Source: Allosphingosinicella sp042666435 (GTDB taxonomy: Bacteria > Pseudomonadota > Alphaproteobacteria > Sphingomonadales > Sphingomonadaceae). From it: a stretch of DNA of 64,000 bases. Location: the NCBI RefSeq assembly GCF_042666435.1, contig NZ_JBHTDC010000002.1, forward strand, positions 496,001-560,000. Reading direction: 5' to 3'. The notes beneath the pieces were generated by a model. It searched no databases, had not been told where the DNA came from, and saw only the letters and a program-made list of their open reading frames with translations. The position numbers and the translations under genes were made by a program. Below are positions 26,309-33,424 of this stretch, piece after piece. The stretch's first letter is position 1. Every line of letters starts with the position of its first letter.

Positions 26309-28407
26309 GCCGCATTCTCCAGCATCGGCTTCGACACGGCGCCGCCGACGACGGCGATCACTTCCACGGGCTTACCATCGGGAATCTCCAGGAACGAAAG
26401 GACGGGCACGTCCGGAATGTGGGGCGCGAGCAGGCGGGCGAGCGGGCGGCGGGCGATGGGCGAGGTCACCACCGCGAAGCGCCGCGCCTCGCCAAGCAGC
26501 GGACCGGCGACCTCGCCGACCGCCTGGACGATCTTCTGGGCGAGGCCCGGCTCGATCGGATGGCTGGCCTCGGGGCCGGCGCGCACCGCCTGGTTGAGGA
26601 GGCTTTCAAGGCCGGGATCGAGCGTCAGCACCGGCAGCGGCATGCGCACCGGCACGAGCGTCTGGACGATCAGCGCGCCGATCCGCTGGCGCACCGCCTC
26701 GACGAGCCGGACCGGGTCGGTCTCCTCGCGTGCGGCGTCGACCATCGCTTCGGCGATGCGGCGGAAATCCTTCAAGGGCACGCCTTCCGACAGCAGCGAC
26801 CGGCAGAGCGCGGCGATCGAGGCGAGCGCCAGCGGCTGCGGCGTCAGGCCGGCGACCAATTGCGGCGCATTCTCCTTCAGCGCGTCGAGCAGTTTCTGCG
26901 CCTCGTCCATGCCGAACAATTCGGCGGCCGAGGACTGGACGATCTGGTTCAGGTGGGTGGCGACGACGGTGGAAGGATCGACCACTGTATAGCCGGCGAC
27001 CACCGCGTCGGCGCGCCTGGAGGGATTGATCCAGACCGCGTCCAGCCCGAAGGTCGGATCCTTGACGATCTTGCCTTCGATCCGTTCGAGCAGGTCGCCG
27101 GAATCGAGCGCGAGCAGGTCTTCCGGCCAGATCTCGTCTTCGGCGCAGATGACGCCGGCGACGGTGATCCGGTAGCTGTTGGGACCCAGAGCGAGGTTGT
27201 CGCGCACCCGCACCAGCGGAACGACGAAGCCCAGCTCGCGCGAAAGCTGGCGGCGGATACCGGTGATCCGGGTCATCAGCGGCGCGCCCTTGCGCTCGTC
27301 GACCAGGCCGATCAGCGCATAGCCGAGCTCTAGGCCCAAGGCGGCGCCGTCGCTGACTTCGTCCCAGCCGATGACGCTCGGCGAAACCGGCGCCTCCGGA
27401 GCCACGGCGGCCGCGGCGTCTTCCGCGATCTTGGCTTTGCGGAGTTTCCAGGCGACGAAACCCGCGAGGGCTGCCGCCGGCAGGATGATGAGGTGCGGCA
27501 TTCCCGGCAGGATGCCGAGGAAGGCGAGGATCGCGGCGACCGGGGTCCAGGCGCGGCTCGAGGCGAACTGGCTGCTGATCTGGCCGGAAAGGTCGAGCGG
27601 CGAGTTGACCCGGGTGACGACCGACGCCGCCGCGATCGACAGCAGCAAAGCGGGCACCTGCGCCACCAAGGCGTCGCCGATCGCGAGCAGCACGTAGATT
27701 TCGGCCGCTTCGCCGAGCGACAGGCCGTGGCTCAGCGTGCCGAGCACCAGCCCGCCGACGATGTTGATGACGAGGATCAGCACGCCGGCGATGGCGTCGC
27801 CCTTCACGAACTTGGAGGCGCCATCCATCGAGCCGTAAAAATCGGCCTCGGTCGCAACTTCCTGGCGGCGCGCCTTGGCTTCTTCGGGAGTGAGCAGGCC
27901 GGCATTGAGGTCCGCGTCGATCGCCATCTGCTTGCCGGGCATGGCGTCGAGGGTGAAGCGCGCCGAGACTTCCGACACGCGCCCCGCGCCCTTGGTGATG
28001 ACGACCAGGTTGATGATCATCAGGATCGCGAATACGAACAGGCCGACGGCGTAATCGCCGCCGATCAGCATGCTCCCGAACGCCTCGATGACGTGGCCGG
28101 CCGCGTCGGGCCCTTCATGGCCACTCACCAGCACGACGCGGGTGGACGCCACGTTGAGCGCAAGCCGGAACAGGGTCGCGAACAGGAGGACGGTCGGGAA
28201 GGACGAGAAATCGAGCGGCTTCACCACGTTCAGCGCGACCATCAGCACCGCCAGGCTGATCATGATGTTGGCGATGAAGCCGATGTCGAGGACGGTCGAA
28301 TGGACCGGCACGACCATCAGCATGACGAGCATCAAGGTGGCGATCGGCAGGACCGCGCCCTTGCCGGCATTCATCCAGAGCATACGGTTCACGGCGGGGG
28401 CAACCAT
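26305..28407 (-). CDS. flhA: flagellar export apparatus protein FlhA
   Basis: 700 aa, full length. About eight membrane helices in the first ~330 residues, including the FHIPEP signature region (RFTLDAMPGKQMAIDADLNAGL), then a large cytoplasmic domain (LELGYALIGLVDERKGAPLMTRITGIRRQLSRELGFVVP..). It is the central nonameric export-gate platform for chaperone-substrate docking. Second gene of the transcript after the transglycosylase (4 nt gap). Confidence 0.97.
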   Translation of the reverse strand: MVAPAVNRMLWMNAGKGAVLPIATLMLVMLMVVPVHSTVLDIGFIANIMISLAVLMVALNVVKPLDFSSFPTVLLFATLFRLALNVASTRVVLVSGHEGPDAAGHVIEAFGSMLIGGDYAVGLFVFAILMIINLVVITKGAGRVSEVSARFTLDAMPGKQMAIDADLNAGLLTPEEAKARRQEVATEADFYGSMDGASKFVKGDAIAGVLILVINIVGGLVLGTLSHGLSLGEAAEIYVLLAIGDALVAQVPALLLSIAAASVVTRVNSPLDLSGQISSQFASSRAWTPVAAILAFLGILPGMPHLIILPAAALAGFVAWKLRKAKIAEDAAAAVAPEAPVSPSVIGWDEVSDGAALGLELGYALIGLVDERKGAPLMTRITGIRRQLSRELGFVVPLVRVRDNLALGPNSYRITVAGVICAEDEIWPEDLLALDSGDLLERIEGKIVKDPTFGLDAVWINPSRRADAVVAGYTVVDPSTVVATHLNQIVQSSAAELFGMDEAQKLLDALKENAPQLVAGLTPQPLALASIAALCRSLLSEGVPLKDFRRIAEAMVDAAREETDPVRLVEAVRQRIGALIVQTLVPVRMPLPVLTLDPGLESLLNQAVRAGPEASHPIEPGLAQKIVQAVGEVAGPLLGEARRFAVVTSPIARRPLARLLAPHIPDVPVLSFLEIPDGKPVEVIAVVGGAVSKPMLENAA

Positions 28408-28411
28408 CGCG

Positions 28412-29254
28412 TCAGCCTCCGAGCTGGGCGAGCATCAGATAGGCCAGCCGCGCATATTGAGGGGAAGGCCGGATCAGCGGCTGCGGCTGATGGGCGAGCG
28501 CGGCCATGCGCAACGCCGGGAAATCGGATTGTATCTGGTCGGATTGCGTTTCGGGCGCGAGCGCGGCCATCTGTATCTCCGGAAATTGCGATTGCGCCGG
28601 CAGAGGGCGCGGCAGCGGCGCGGCGGCCCCACCGATCTTCGAGGCGAAGCGCGTTCGTATCTCGGCGAAGCTGCGCGGGCTGCCGTCGCGATTGTAGAAG
28701 ACGGCGCGGTTGGCCCGCGCGGCGGCGGGAAGGATGCCCGCCGCCGGCGCGCCGGGCGCGGCGTCGTGGGCGCGGAGGAACTGGCTGGCGCCGCCGGCGC
28801 CGAGGAAATGGGCGAGATAGAGGTCGACCGGCTCGGCCGCGCGGCCCAGCCTGCCTTCGAGATAGGATTTGTTGTCAGACGCGAACTCGGCGGCCATCGC
28901 CGACGCCGCCTCGGGCTGACGGCGAAGATCGAGGATGGCGCGGCGGGTCGCCGGATCGGCGACATGGTAGCGGCCGTTCGAGCCCTGCCGGATCGCGGCG
29001 GCGGCCCAGCCGAGGCCATGTTCGGCGCCATGCTTCCTGACCGTGCCGAGCCAGGTCTGGTCGATAAACTGGAACAGACCGGTCGCGCTCGAGGTGCGCG
29101 CGCGGGCGTTGGGATCAAGCCCGCTTTCGACCTTGGCCTGGTTGAGCAGATAGGTGAAGTCGACCCCGGTCCGAGCCGAGGCGCGGGCGATGGCGCTGCC
29201 GACGCGGCCTTGCGGCGCGTTGCTCACCTCGTCTCTCATTGCCGTCGGAATCAT
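28412..29254 (-). CDS. lytic transglycosylase of the flagellar locus
   Basis: 280 aa from the ATG at 29254 (AGGGGGCG ribosome site). The SLT-like core is FTYLLNQAKVESGLDPNARARTSSATGLFQFIDQTWL with catalytic Glu 43; no signal peptide is visible, so export via the flagellar apparatus or another route is needed. The Gln/Pro-rich C-terminus has no known domain. Because FlgJ here lacks a muramidase domain, this enzyme is the likely peptidoglycan opener for the rod. First gene after a sigma-54 promoter. Confidence 0.85.
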   Translation of the reverse strand: MIPTAMRDEVSNAPQGRVGSAIARASARTGVDFTYLLNQAKVESGLDPNARARTSSATGLFQFIDQTWLGTVRKHGAEHGLGWAAAAIRQGSNGRYHVADPATRRAILDLRRQPEAASAMAAEFASDNKSYLEGRLGRAAEPVDLYLAHFLGAGGASQFLRAHDAAPGAPAAGILPAAARANRAVFYNRDGSPRSFAEIRTRFASKIGGAAAPLPRPLPAQSQFPEIQMAALAPETQSDQIQSDFPALRMAALAHQPQPLIRPSPQYARLAYLMLAQLGG

Positions 29255-29281
29255 GACGCCCCCTGTTGGTCGGGGGAGTAG

Positions 29282-29298
29282 AAGCAACTGCCGTGCCA
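29282..29298 (-). promoter_or_regulatory. sigma-54 promoter of the transglycosylase-flhA-flhG-fliA operon
   Basis: Minus strand TGGCACGGCAGTTGCTT with exact -24/-12 spacing, very similar to the flgA promoter. Predicted start near 29272, giving a short leader of about 18 nt. It places fliA, and thus all sigma-28 genes, under sigma-54 control. Confidence 0.88.
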
Positions 29299-29316
29299 GA
29301 TGGGGGCGGCTCTCGC

Positions 29317-29385
29317 CGTCATTCCAGCGAAAGCTGGAATCTCCTTGCGTAACGAAGTGGGATTCCCGCTTTCGCGGGAATGACG
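29317..29385. repeat. extragenic palindromic repeat, copy B
   Basis: Left arm 29317-29342 is identical to the left arm of copy A; right arm 29361-29385 is its inverted copy with CCAGC changed to CCCGC-type bases. Lies between the flgN stop (29406) and the next sigma-54 promoter, where the RNA hairpin could also end the flgAMN transcript. Confidence 0.88.
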
Positions 29386-29405
29386 GGAGTGCGGATCGAG
29401 CGGCC

Positions 29406-29729
29406 TTAGCGGCCGCGGCTCCCGTCGCGGCCATACAGGGCGGCGGCTTCGCGCCCCCGCGCCGCGTCGAGCGCGTCGCTGCGCTGGCGGGTGAGGTCCG
29501 TCAGAAAATTGACGCGGACGCGTGCGGCCTCGGCGAGCTTCGCGATATGCTCGGCGCGGCTTTTATTCCCGGGATCGTTCAGCAGGTCGCCGCCGGCGGC
29601 GCGCAGCTCGTCGACGGCGTCGCGGATTCGAGCCACGCTCGCCTCGACCGCGGCGGCGTCAGGGCCGTCCAGCGCGCCGATCAGTTCCTCGTGGCAGGCC
29701 TGGAGCCTGTCGAGCAACGCAAGCGTCAC
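29406..29729 (-). CDS. flgN: FlgN-like flagellar export chaperone
   Basis: 107 aa, all helical, overlaps the flgM stop by 4 nt. The size, heptad-like N-terminus (LALLDRLQACHEELIGALDGPD) and the order flgA-flgM-flgN match FlgN, which chaperones FlgK and FlgL. Sequence conservation is weak, so the call depends mostly on location. Confidence 0.7.
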   Translation of the reverse strand: MTLALLDRLQACHEELIGALDGPDAAAVEASVARIRDAVDELRAAGGDLLNDPGNKSRAEHIAKLAEAARVRVNFLTDLTRQRSDALDAARGREAAALYGRDGSRGR

Positions 29730-30013
29730 GCATAGCCCCGCGACGGCAGGTCGAGCGCGATCATGCGTTCCGCTATCTTGTCGGGATCGACCGGATAGCG
29801 GCCTTCGGCGATGGCGGCGCGGATCGCGGCGACCTTCTCGGCATCGATCGGAGCGCCCGCCGCGGCCATTTCCGCGGCCGGAGTGGAAAGGCCGGCAACG
29901 CTGTCACCCCCGAGCCCGTCGCCCGCTTTCGCCGAGGCGGCGCTTCGTTCGACAGAGGTCCGCACAAGGTCGATCCGCCCTGCCGGTCCGCTTTTTCCCA
30001 CACCGTCGATCAT
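29726..30013 (-). CDS. flgM: anti-sigma-28 factor FlgM
   Basis: 95 aa from the ATG at 30013 (GGAAGG 8 nt upstream); an upstream in-frame start adds seven residues without support. It begins MIDGVGKSGPAGRIDLVR and ends with the sigma-binding helix pattern VAAIRAAIAEGRYPVDPDKIAERMIALDL, classic FlgM. It inhibits FliA until exported through the finished hook. Confidence 0.93.
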   Translation of the reverse strand: MIDGVGKSGPAGRIDLVRTSVERSAASAKAGDGLGGDSVAGLSTPAAEMAAAGAPIDAEKVAAIRAAIAEGRYPVDPDKIAERMIALDLPSRGYA

Positions 30014-30064
30014 CGCTTCATCCTTCCGGGCCAATATTTACCCCGCCCACGCAACCTGCACTCT

Positions 30065-30091
30065 ATAACGGCAGCGGCCGCGATCAATTAA
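30065..30091 (-). promoter_or_regulatory. possible sigma-28 promoter of flgMN
   Basis: Minus strand TTAA (30091-30088), 15 nt, GCCGTTAT (30072-30065). It overlaps the last codons of flgA. The -10 half is as good as that of fliC, the -35 half weaker. An internal FliA promoter before flgM is common in other bacteria. Confidence 0.5.
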
Positions 30092-30581
30092 ATCCCGTGA
30101 CGGAAACGCGGCCGTCCTCGGTCACCTGGCCGAATATCGGCGCGCTCTTGCGGTCGGCGCGAAGGCGGATTCGTTCGCCGGCGGCGCCATCCTCTTCGGC
30201 GACGGCGAGCGTGCTGACCTGGAAGGTCCCGCCAAAGGCGAATACCTCGACCTGGTCGCCGCGACGGATGACCGGCTCGGCCGCGGCCGCCGCGACCGCG
30301 GCGCTGCGGGTCAAGGGAACGCGGATGCGCCAGCCGAGCGGCTCGCAGCGCAGAGTCGCGGCGCCCAGATGTGGCGCCTCCACGATCACCGGCTCGGGAC
30401 AGGCGGCGAGCTTCAGCCGGCGGTCGAGCGGGCTCGAAGGCCCACCGGCTTCGCCGATGCCGGCGCCGAGCGCCACGACGAGCCGCGTCTCCAGGCCAGC
30501 GAGATCCTCGAATCCCTGCGCGGCGGCCGGCGCGGCGCAGAGCGCCGACACGAGGACCAGGCGTCGGAATAACGTCACCAT
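30084..30581 (-). CDS. flgA: flagellar P-ring assembly chaperone FlgA
   Basis: 165 aa. Signal peptide (FRRLVLVSALCAAPAAAQ, cleavage after AAA-Q region), then the FlgA/SAF-like part with PVIRRGDQVEVFAFGGTFQVSTLAVAEEDGAAGERIRLR and the final GQVTEDGRVSV. It binds FlgI in the periplasm. First gene after a sigma-54 promoter at 30613. Confidence 0.92.
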   Translation of the reverse strand: MVTLFRRLVLVSALCAAPAAAQGFEDLAGLETRLVVALGAGIGEAGGPSSPLDRRLKLAACPEPVIVEAPHLGAATLRCEPLGWRIRVPLTRSAAVAAAAAEPVIRRGDQVEVFAFGGTFQVSTLAVAEEDGAAGERIRLRADRKSAPIFGQVTEDGRVSVTGFN

Positions 30582-30612
30582 GCTGATGCTCCCATAGGTT
30601 CGGGAGGTATCG

Positions 30613-30629
30613 AAGCAACAGCCGTGCCA
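30613..30629 (-). promoter_or_regulatory. sigma-54 promoter of flgA-flgM-flgN
   Basis: Minus strand TGGCACGGCTGTTGCTT, correct -24/-12 geometry. It lies in the 53-nt gap between the MotB-like gene and flgA; predicted start near 30603. Confidence 0.85.
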
Positions 30630-30634
30630 AATAT

Positions 30635-31102
30635 CTATACCAGCCGCACAACCAGGCGGTGGGCCGCGCCATCGCCGTCGCGCGCCGGCACCACGATCTC
30701 GACTTTTTCTTCCGCCACACCGCCTTCGCGTACCGCGCGCGCCGCCGCCGCCGCGCGGGCGGCGGCGAGCTCCCAGCCGTCGAAGCGGCGCGCGGCGGGA
30801 TCGCGGCCGAGGCTTTCGATCCGCACGGCCTTGCCGTCGCGCGTCGCATCCCTGCCGATCGCCACCAGCGCCTCGCGCGCGGAGTCCGTCAGCCTGGCTT
30901 CGCCCGGCTCGAACAAGGCGGCGCCTGGACGGTCGAGAATGAAACCGGCAGCGGGTTGGTCGGAGCCCAACGCTTCGCGCGCGCTCGCCGCCACCGCGCG
31001 CACGTCGGCTTTCCCGGCATAGAGGAGAATGAAGAAGCCGAGCAGCAGCAGCGCCAGATCGGCGAAGCTCGTCGCCCAGCGCGCGGCCGGGGACCGCGTC
31101 AT
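30635..31102 (-). CDS. compact MotB/ExbD-like stator protein
   Basis: 155 aa from the ATG at 31102, which overlaps the MotA-like stop (ATGA). A very short cytoplasmic N-terminus is followed by a single membrane helix with the proton-accepting Asp at 15 (SFADLALLLLGFFILLYAG). A reduced OmpA-like tail (FEPGEARLTDSAREALVAIG..ELAAARAAAAARAV) lacks the usual GHTD motif, with RIESLGRD in its place. True MotB proteins, such as the one at 53.9 kb, are about 290 aa. Peptidoglycan binding may therefore be weak or absent. Sits between the rod operon and flgA. Confidence 0.75.
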   Translation of the reverse strand: MTRSPAARWATSFADLALLLLGFFILLYAGKADVRAVAASAREALGSDQPAAGFILDRPGAALFEPGEARLTDSAREALVAIGRDATRDGKAVRIESLGRDPAARRFDGWELAAARAAAAARAVREGGVAEEKVEIVVPARDGDGAAHRLVVRLV

Positions 31103-31776
31103 TCCGCCCTCGCCCGCCGCTTCAGCCATTGCTCCGTGGTGACCGAGGCTTCGGCCCGGGCCAGCGCCTCGAGCCGGGCCAGCGCCGTTTGCTGCCAGCG
31201 CCGCTCCGCCATCGAGAGCCGTTCCAGCCGGCCCGCTATCGGCCCCGCCACGGCGGCGGAGAATATGAGGCCGTAGAGCGTGGTGAGCAAGGCGAGCGCC
31301 ATCGCCGGGCCGATCGTGGCGGGATCGTCCATCGCGGCGAACATGCCGATGAGGCCGATAACGGTGCCGATCATCCCCATCGCCGGGGCCGCTTCCGCCG
31401 CGGCGCGCCAGATTGCGGTCGCGCCTTCGTGCCTCGCCGCGCGATCCTCCACATCCTTTTGGGCCCAGCGCGCGAAATCCTCGGCGCTGGCGGCGTCGGC
31501 GAGCCGCAGCGCCGCGCGCCGGACGAAAGGTCCGGCCCCTCGCACATGATCGGCGCAGGCGATGCCCTTCTGCTCGGCGATATGCTCGATCTCGCGGACG
31601 GAGCGGCGGGCCGCCATCGCGTCCGCCGCCGGCCGCGCCCGCAAGAGCGGCCGGAGCGCCGCCAGCGCCCGCGCCAGATCCTCGCGCGTCCCCCGCATGG
31701 CGGAGCTCAGCGCCGTTCCGCCGAGGACGAGCAGCAGCGCCATCGGGTCGAGGAGGCGCGCCGCCAGTTCGAACAT
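31099..31776 (-). CDS. MotA/PomA-like stator protein lacking the first membrane helix
   Basis: 225 aa from the ATG at 31776 (GGGAGG site). The C-terminal half matches PomA/MotA closely: EAAPAMGMIGTVIGLIGMFAAMDDPATIGPAMALALLTTLYG, i.e. helices 3 and 4 with the family's conserved residues. The N-terminus begins at what corresponds to PomA helix 2 (LLDPMALLLVLGGTALSSA), so helix 1 is missing; the reading frame upstream is not hydrophobic. Coupled to the short MotB-like gene. Probably a second, variant stator for this flagellum. Confidence 0.8.
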   Translation of the reverse strand: MFELAARLLDPMALLLVLGGTALSSAMRGTREDLARALAALRPLLRARPAADAMAARRSVREIEHIAEQKGIACADHVRGAGPFVRRAALRLADAASAEDFARWAQKDVEDRAARHEGATAIWRAAAEAAPAMGMIGTVIGLIGMFAAMDDPATIGPAMALALLTTLYGLIFSAAVAGPIAGRLERLSMAERRWQQTALARLEALARAEASVTTEQWLKRRARAE

Positions 31777-31800
31777 GCTTAACGCCTCCCTGCTCCGCGA

Positions 31801-31841
31801 CCGGCAAGACTTTGCCGCCGGGCCGGCAAGATTTTGCCGCC
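31801..31841. promoter_or_regulatory. tandem palindromic operator-like sites between the motA-like gene and flgB
   Basis: Two 19-bp copies, 31801-31819 and 31823-31841, differ by one base and are spaced 22 bp (about two helical turns). Each contains CGGCAA-N4-TTGCCG. They lie roughly 75-115 bp upstream of the predicted flgB transcript start, where a sigma-54 enhancer site belongs, and only 25-65 bp before the MotA-like start codon. Confidence 0.75.
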
Positions 31842-31891
31842 TTCCAGCCAACAGCCGCTTCCGACACGCCTTTTCGCGAGGCGCGCAGATT

Positions 31892-31906
31892 TGGCACGGC
31901 CATTGC
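31892..31906 (+). promoter_or_regulatory. sigma-54 promoter of the flgB-flgL operon
   Basis: TGGCACGGCCATTGC with exact -24/-12 spacing; predicted start near 31918, about 63 nt before the flgB ATG. Confidence 0.88.
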
Positions 31907-31980
31907 ACGATGCGACGCCGACATACCTGCCCTCCTGCCTTAACGGCCGGCCCGGGCGATAGTTTAGAGGAGTTGCGACG

Positions 31981-32334
31981 ATGGCGGACGGCCATTCGCT
32001 TTTCGGGATACATGGCGCGGCGCTCGCTTTGCGCTCGCAGCGTCTGTCGATGCTCGCCTCGAACATCGCCAATGCCGCGACGCCCAATTACAAGGCGCGC
32101 GACATCGATTTCGACAAGGCGCTGAAGCTCGCGACCCAAGGCCGCGGCACCGACGCCGCCGTCGACAATTCGGTCGCCTACCGCGTGCCGGTGACGCCCT
32201 CGCTCGACGGCAACACGGTCGAGCTGTCGACCGAACAGACCCTCTTCGCCGAAAATGCGGTCCAGTATCGCACCACCCTCGCCTTCCTCGAAGGCCGGAT
32301 CGGCACGCTCAAGCGCGCGCTCAAGGGAGAATAA
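31981..32334 (+). CDS. flgB: proximal rod protein FlgB
   Basis: 117 aa. The rod-protein N-terminus is LRSQRLSMLASNIANAATPNYKARDIDFDKAL, and the C-terminus has the helical NAVQYRTTLAFLEGRIGTLKRALKGE. GAGGAG ribosome site. First gene of the rod/hook operon; 2 nt separate it from flgC. Confidence 0.95.
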   Translation: MADGHSLFGIHGAALALRSQRLSMLASNIANAATPNYKARDIDFDKALKLATQGRGTDAAVDNSVAYRVPVTPSLDGNTVELSTEQTLFAENAVQYRTTLAFLEGRIGTLKRALKGE

Positions 32335-32336
32335 GG

Positions 32337-32741
32337 ATGGAAAAGCCCTTCTCCGTCTTCGACATTGCCGGCCGGGCCATGTCCGCCCAATTGGTGCGGC
32401 TCAACACGACCGCGTCGAACCTCGCCAATGCCGGCTCCGTCTCGGGCACCAAGGAAGACGCCTTCCGCGCCCTGAAGCCGGTGTTCCGCACCGTCGGCAA
32501 CGGGGAGGGCGTCGCCACCGTCGCCGTCGACCGCGTCGTCCAGGCGGACAAGGAGCCGGTGATGCGCCACGCGCCCGGCCACCCGCTCGCCGACGAGAAC
32601 GGCAATGTCTGGGAAGCCGGCGTCGATGCCGCGGCCGAGCTGGTCGAAATGGTCGAGACCGCCCGCCAGTATCAGAACAACGTCCAGGTTCTCCAGACCG
32701 CCAAGACTTTGACCCTCGACACCTTGAGGCTCGGCCAATGA
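32337..32741 (+). CDS. flgC: proximal rod protein FlgC
   Basis: 134 aa. Typical segments FDIAGRAMSAQLVRLNTTASNLANAGSVSG and the C-terminal EMVETARQYQNNVQVLQTAKTLTLDTL. Overlaps flgD by 4 nt. Confidence 0.95.
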   Translation: MEKPFSVFDIAGRAMSAQLVRLNTTASNLANAGSVSGTKEDAFRALKPVFRTVGNGEGVATVAVDRVVQADKEPVMRHAPGHPLADENGNVWEAGVDAAAELVEMVETARQYQNNVQVLQTAKTLTLDTLRLGQ

Positions 32742-33400
32742 CGACGATCACCGACACCGCGACCCAATTTTCGGGCGTGCCCACGGCGACCAAGGCGCCG
32801 GGCGCGATGGACCAGAATGATTTCCTGCGGCTGATGACCACCCAGCTCACCACCCAGGATCCGTTCAACCCGATGGACAACACCCAGATGGTCGCCCAGA
32901 TGGCGCAGTTCAGCCAGGTCGCCGGCATCGCCGAGATGAACCAGAGCCTGAAGGCCTTGGTCGAAGGCATGGGAACGCCCGGCCGCCTGACCGACGCCGC
33001 CAGCTGGATCGGCCGCTCGGTCCTCATCGCCTCCGACGTCGCCGCGCCCGGCAAGGACGGCGGCTATGCGGGCGAAATCGCGCTTCCGGACGGCGCCGAG
33101 AGCGTCTCGATCAGCTATGTCGATTCCACCGGCGCGGTCGTTCATTCCGAGCAGCTCGGCGCGCAGCCGGCGGGCACCGTTCCCTTCGCCTGGAACGGCA
33201 AGAATGCCGCCGGCGAGACCGTTGCCACCGGCCCGCTCAAGATGGTCGTCAACGCCACCGTCAAGGGCGAGGCCGCCACTCCGGCCACCGCCACCTGGGC
33301 CAGTGTCACCGGCATCCAATCGCCGGCCAGCGGCGGCGCGACCAGGCTTCTCACCGCGCTCGGGGCCTTGTCGCCCGAAGAAGCGCTCCGCCTTTCCTGA
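32738..33400 (+). CDS. flgD: hook-capping protein FlgD
   Basis: 220 aa starting with the ATG that overlaps the flgC stop; a longer in-frame extension inside flgC is rejected. N-terminal export/cap region MDQNDFLRLMTTQLTTQDPFNPMDNTQMVAQMAQFSQVAG is highly characteristic, followed by Ig-like and Tudor-like domains (VPFAWNGKNAAGETVATGPLKM). Scaffold for hook polymerisation, later replaced by FlgK. Confidence 0.94.
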   Translation: MTTITDTATQFSGVPTATKAPGAMDQNDFLRLMTTQLTTQDPFNPMDNTQMVAQMAQFSQVAGIAEMNQSLKALVEGMGTPGRLTDAASWIGRSVLIASDVAAPGKDGGYAGEIALPDGAESVSISYVDSTGAVVHSEQLGAQPAGTVPFAWNGKNAAGETVATGPLKMVVNATVKGEAATPATATWASVTGIQSPASGGATRLLTALGALSPEEALRLS

Positions 33401-33424
33401 TTTCAACCCGAGGGAGTATCCCAC

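Noticed and set aside
29255..29434. N-terminal extension of the lytic transglycosylase reading SFPRKRESHFV..SSFRWND
   Set aside because: This is the translation of the palindromic repeat at 29317-29385 and would pass through the sigma-54 promoter. The ATG at 29254 has a good ribosome site.
31830..31845. Possible sigma-54 promoter for the MotA-like gene in the tandem palindromes
   Set aside because: On the minus strand GGCA..TTGC is present but the GG-GC distance is one nt short; better explained as a palindromic operator.
31103..31924. Extended MotB-like reading frame
   Set aside because: It is a shadow of the MotA-like gene; the ATG at 31102 overlaps the upstream stop and precedes the membrane helix.
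31777..32139. Extended MotA-like frame that might contain the missing helix 1
   Set aside because: The extra 121 residues are basic with no hydrophobic stretch and overlap the divergent operator, promoter and flgB.
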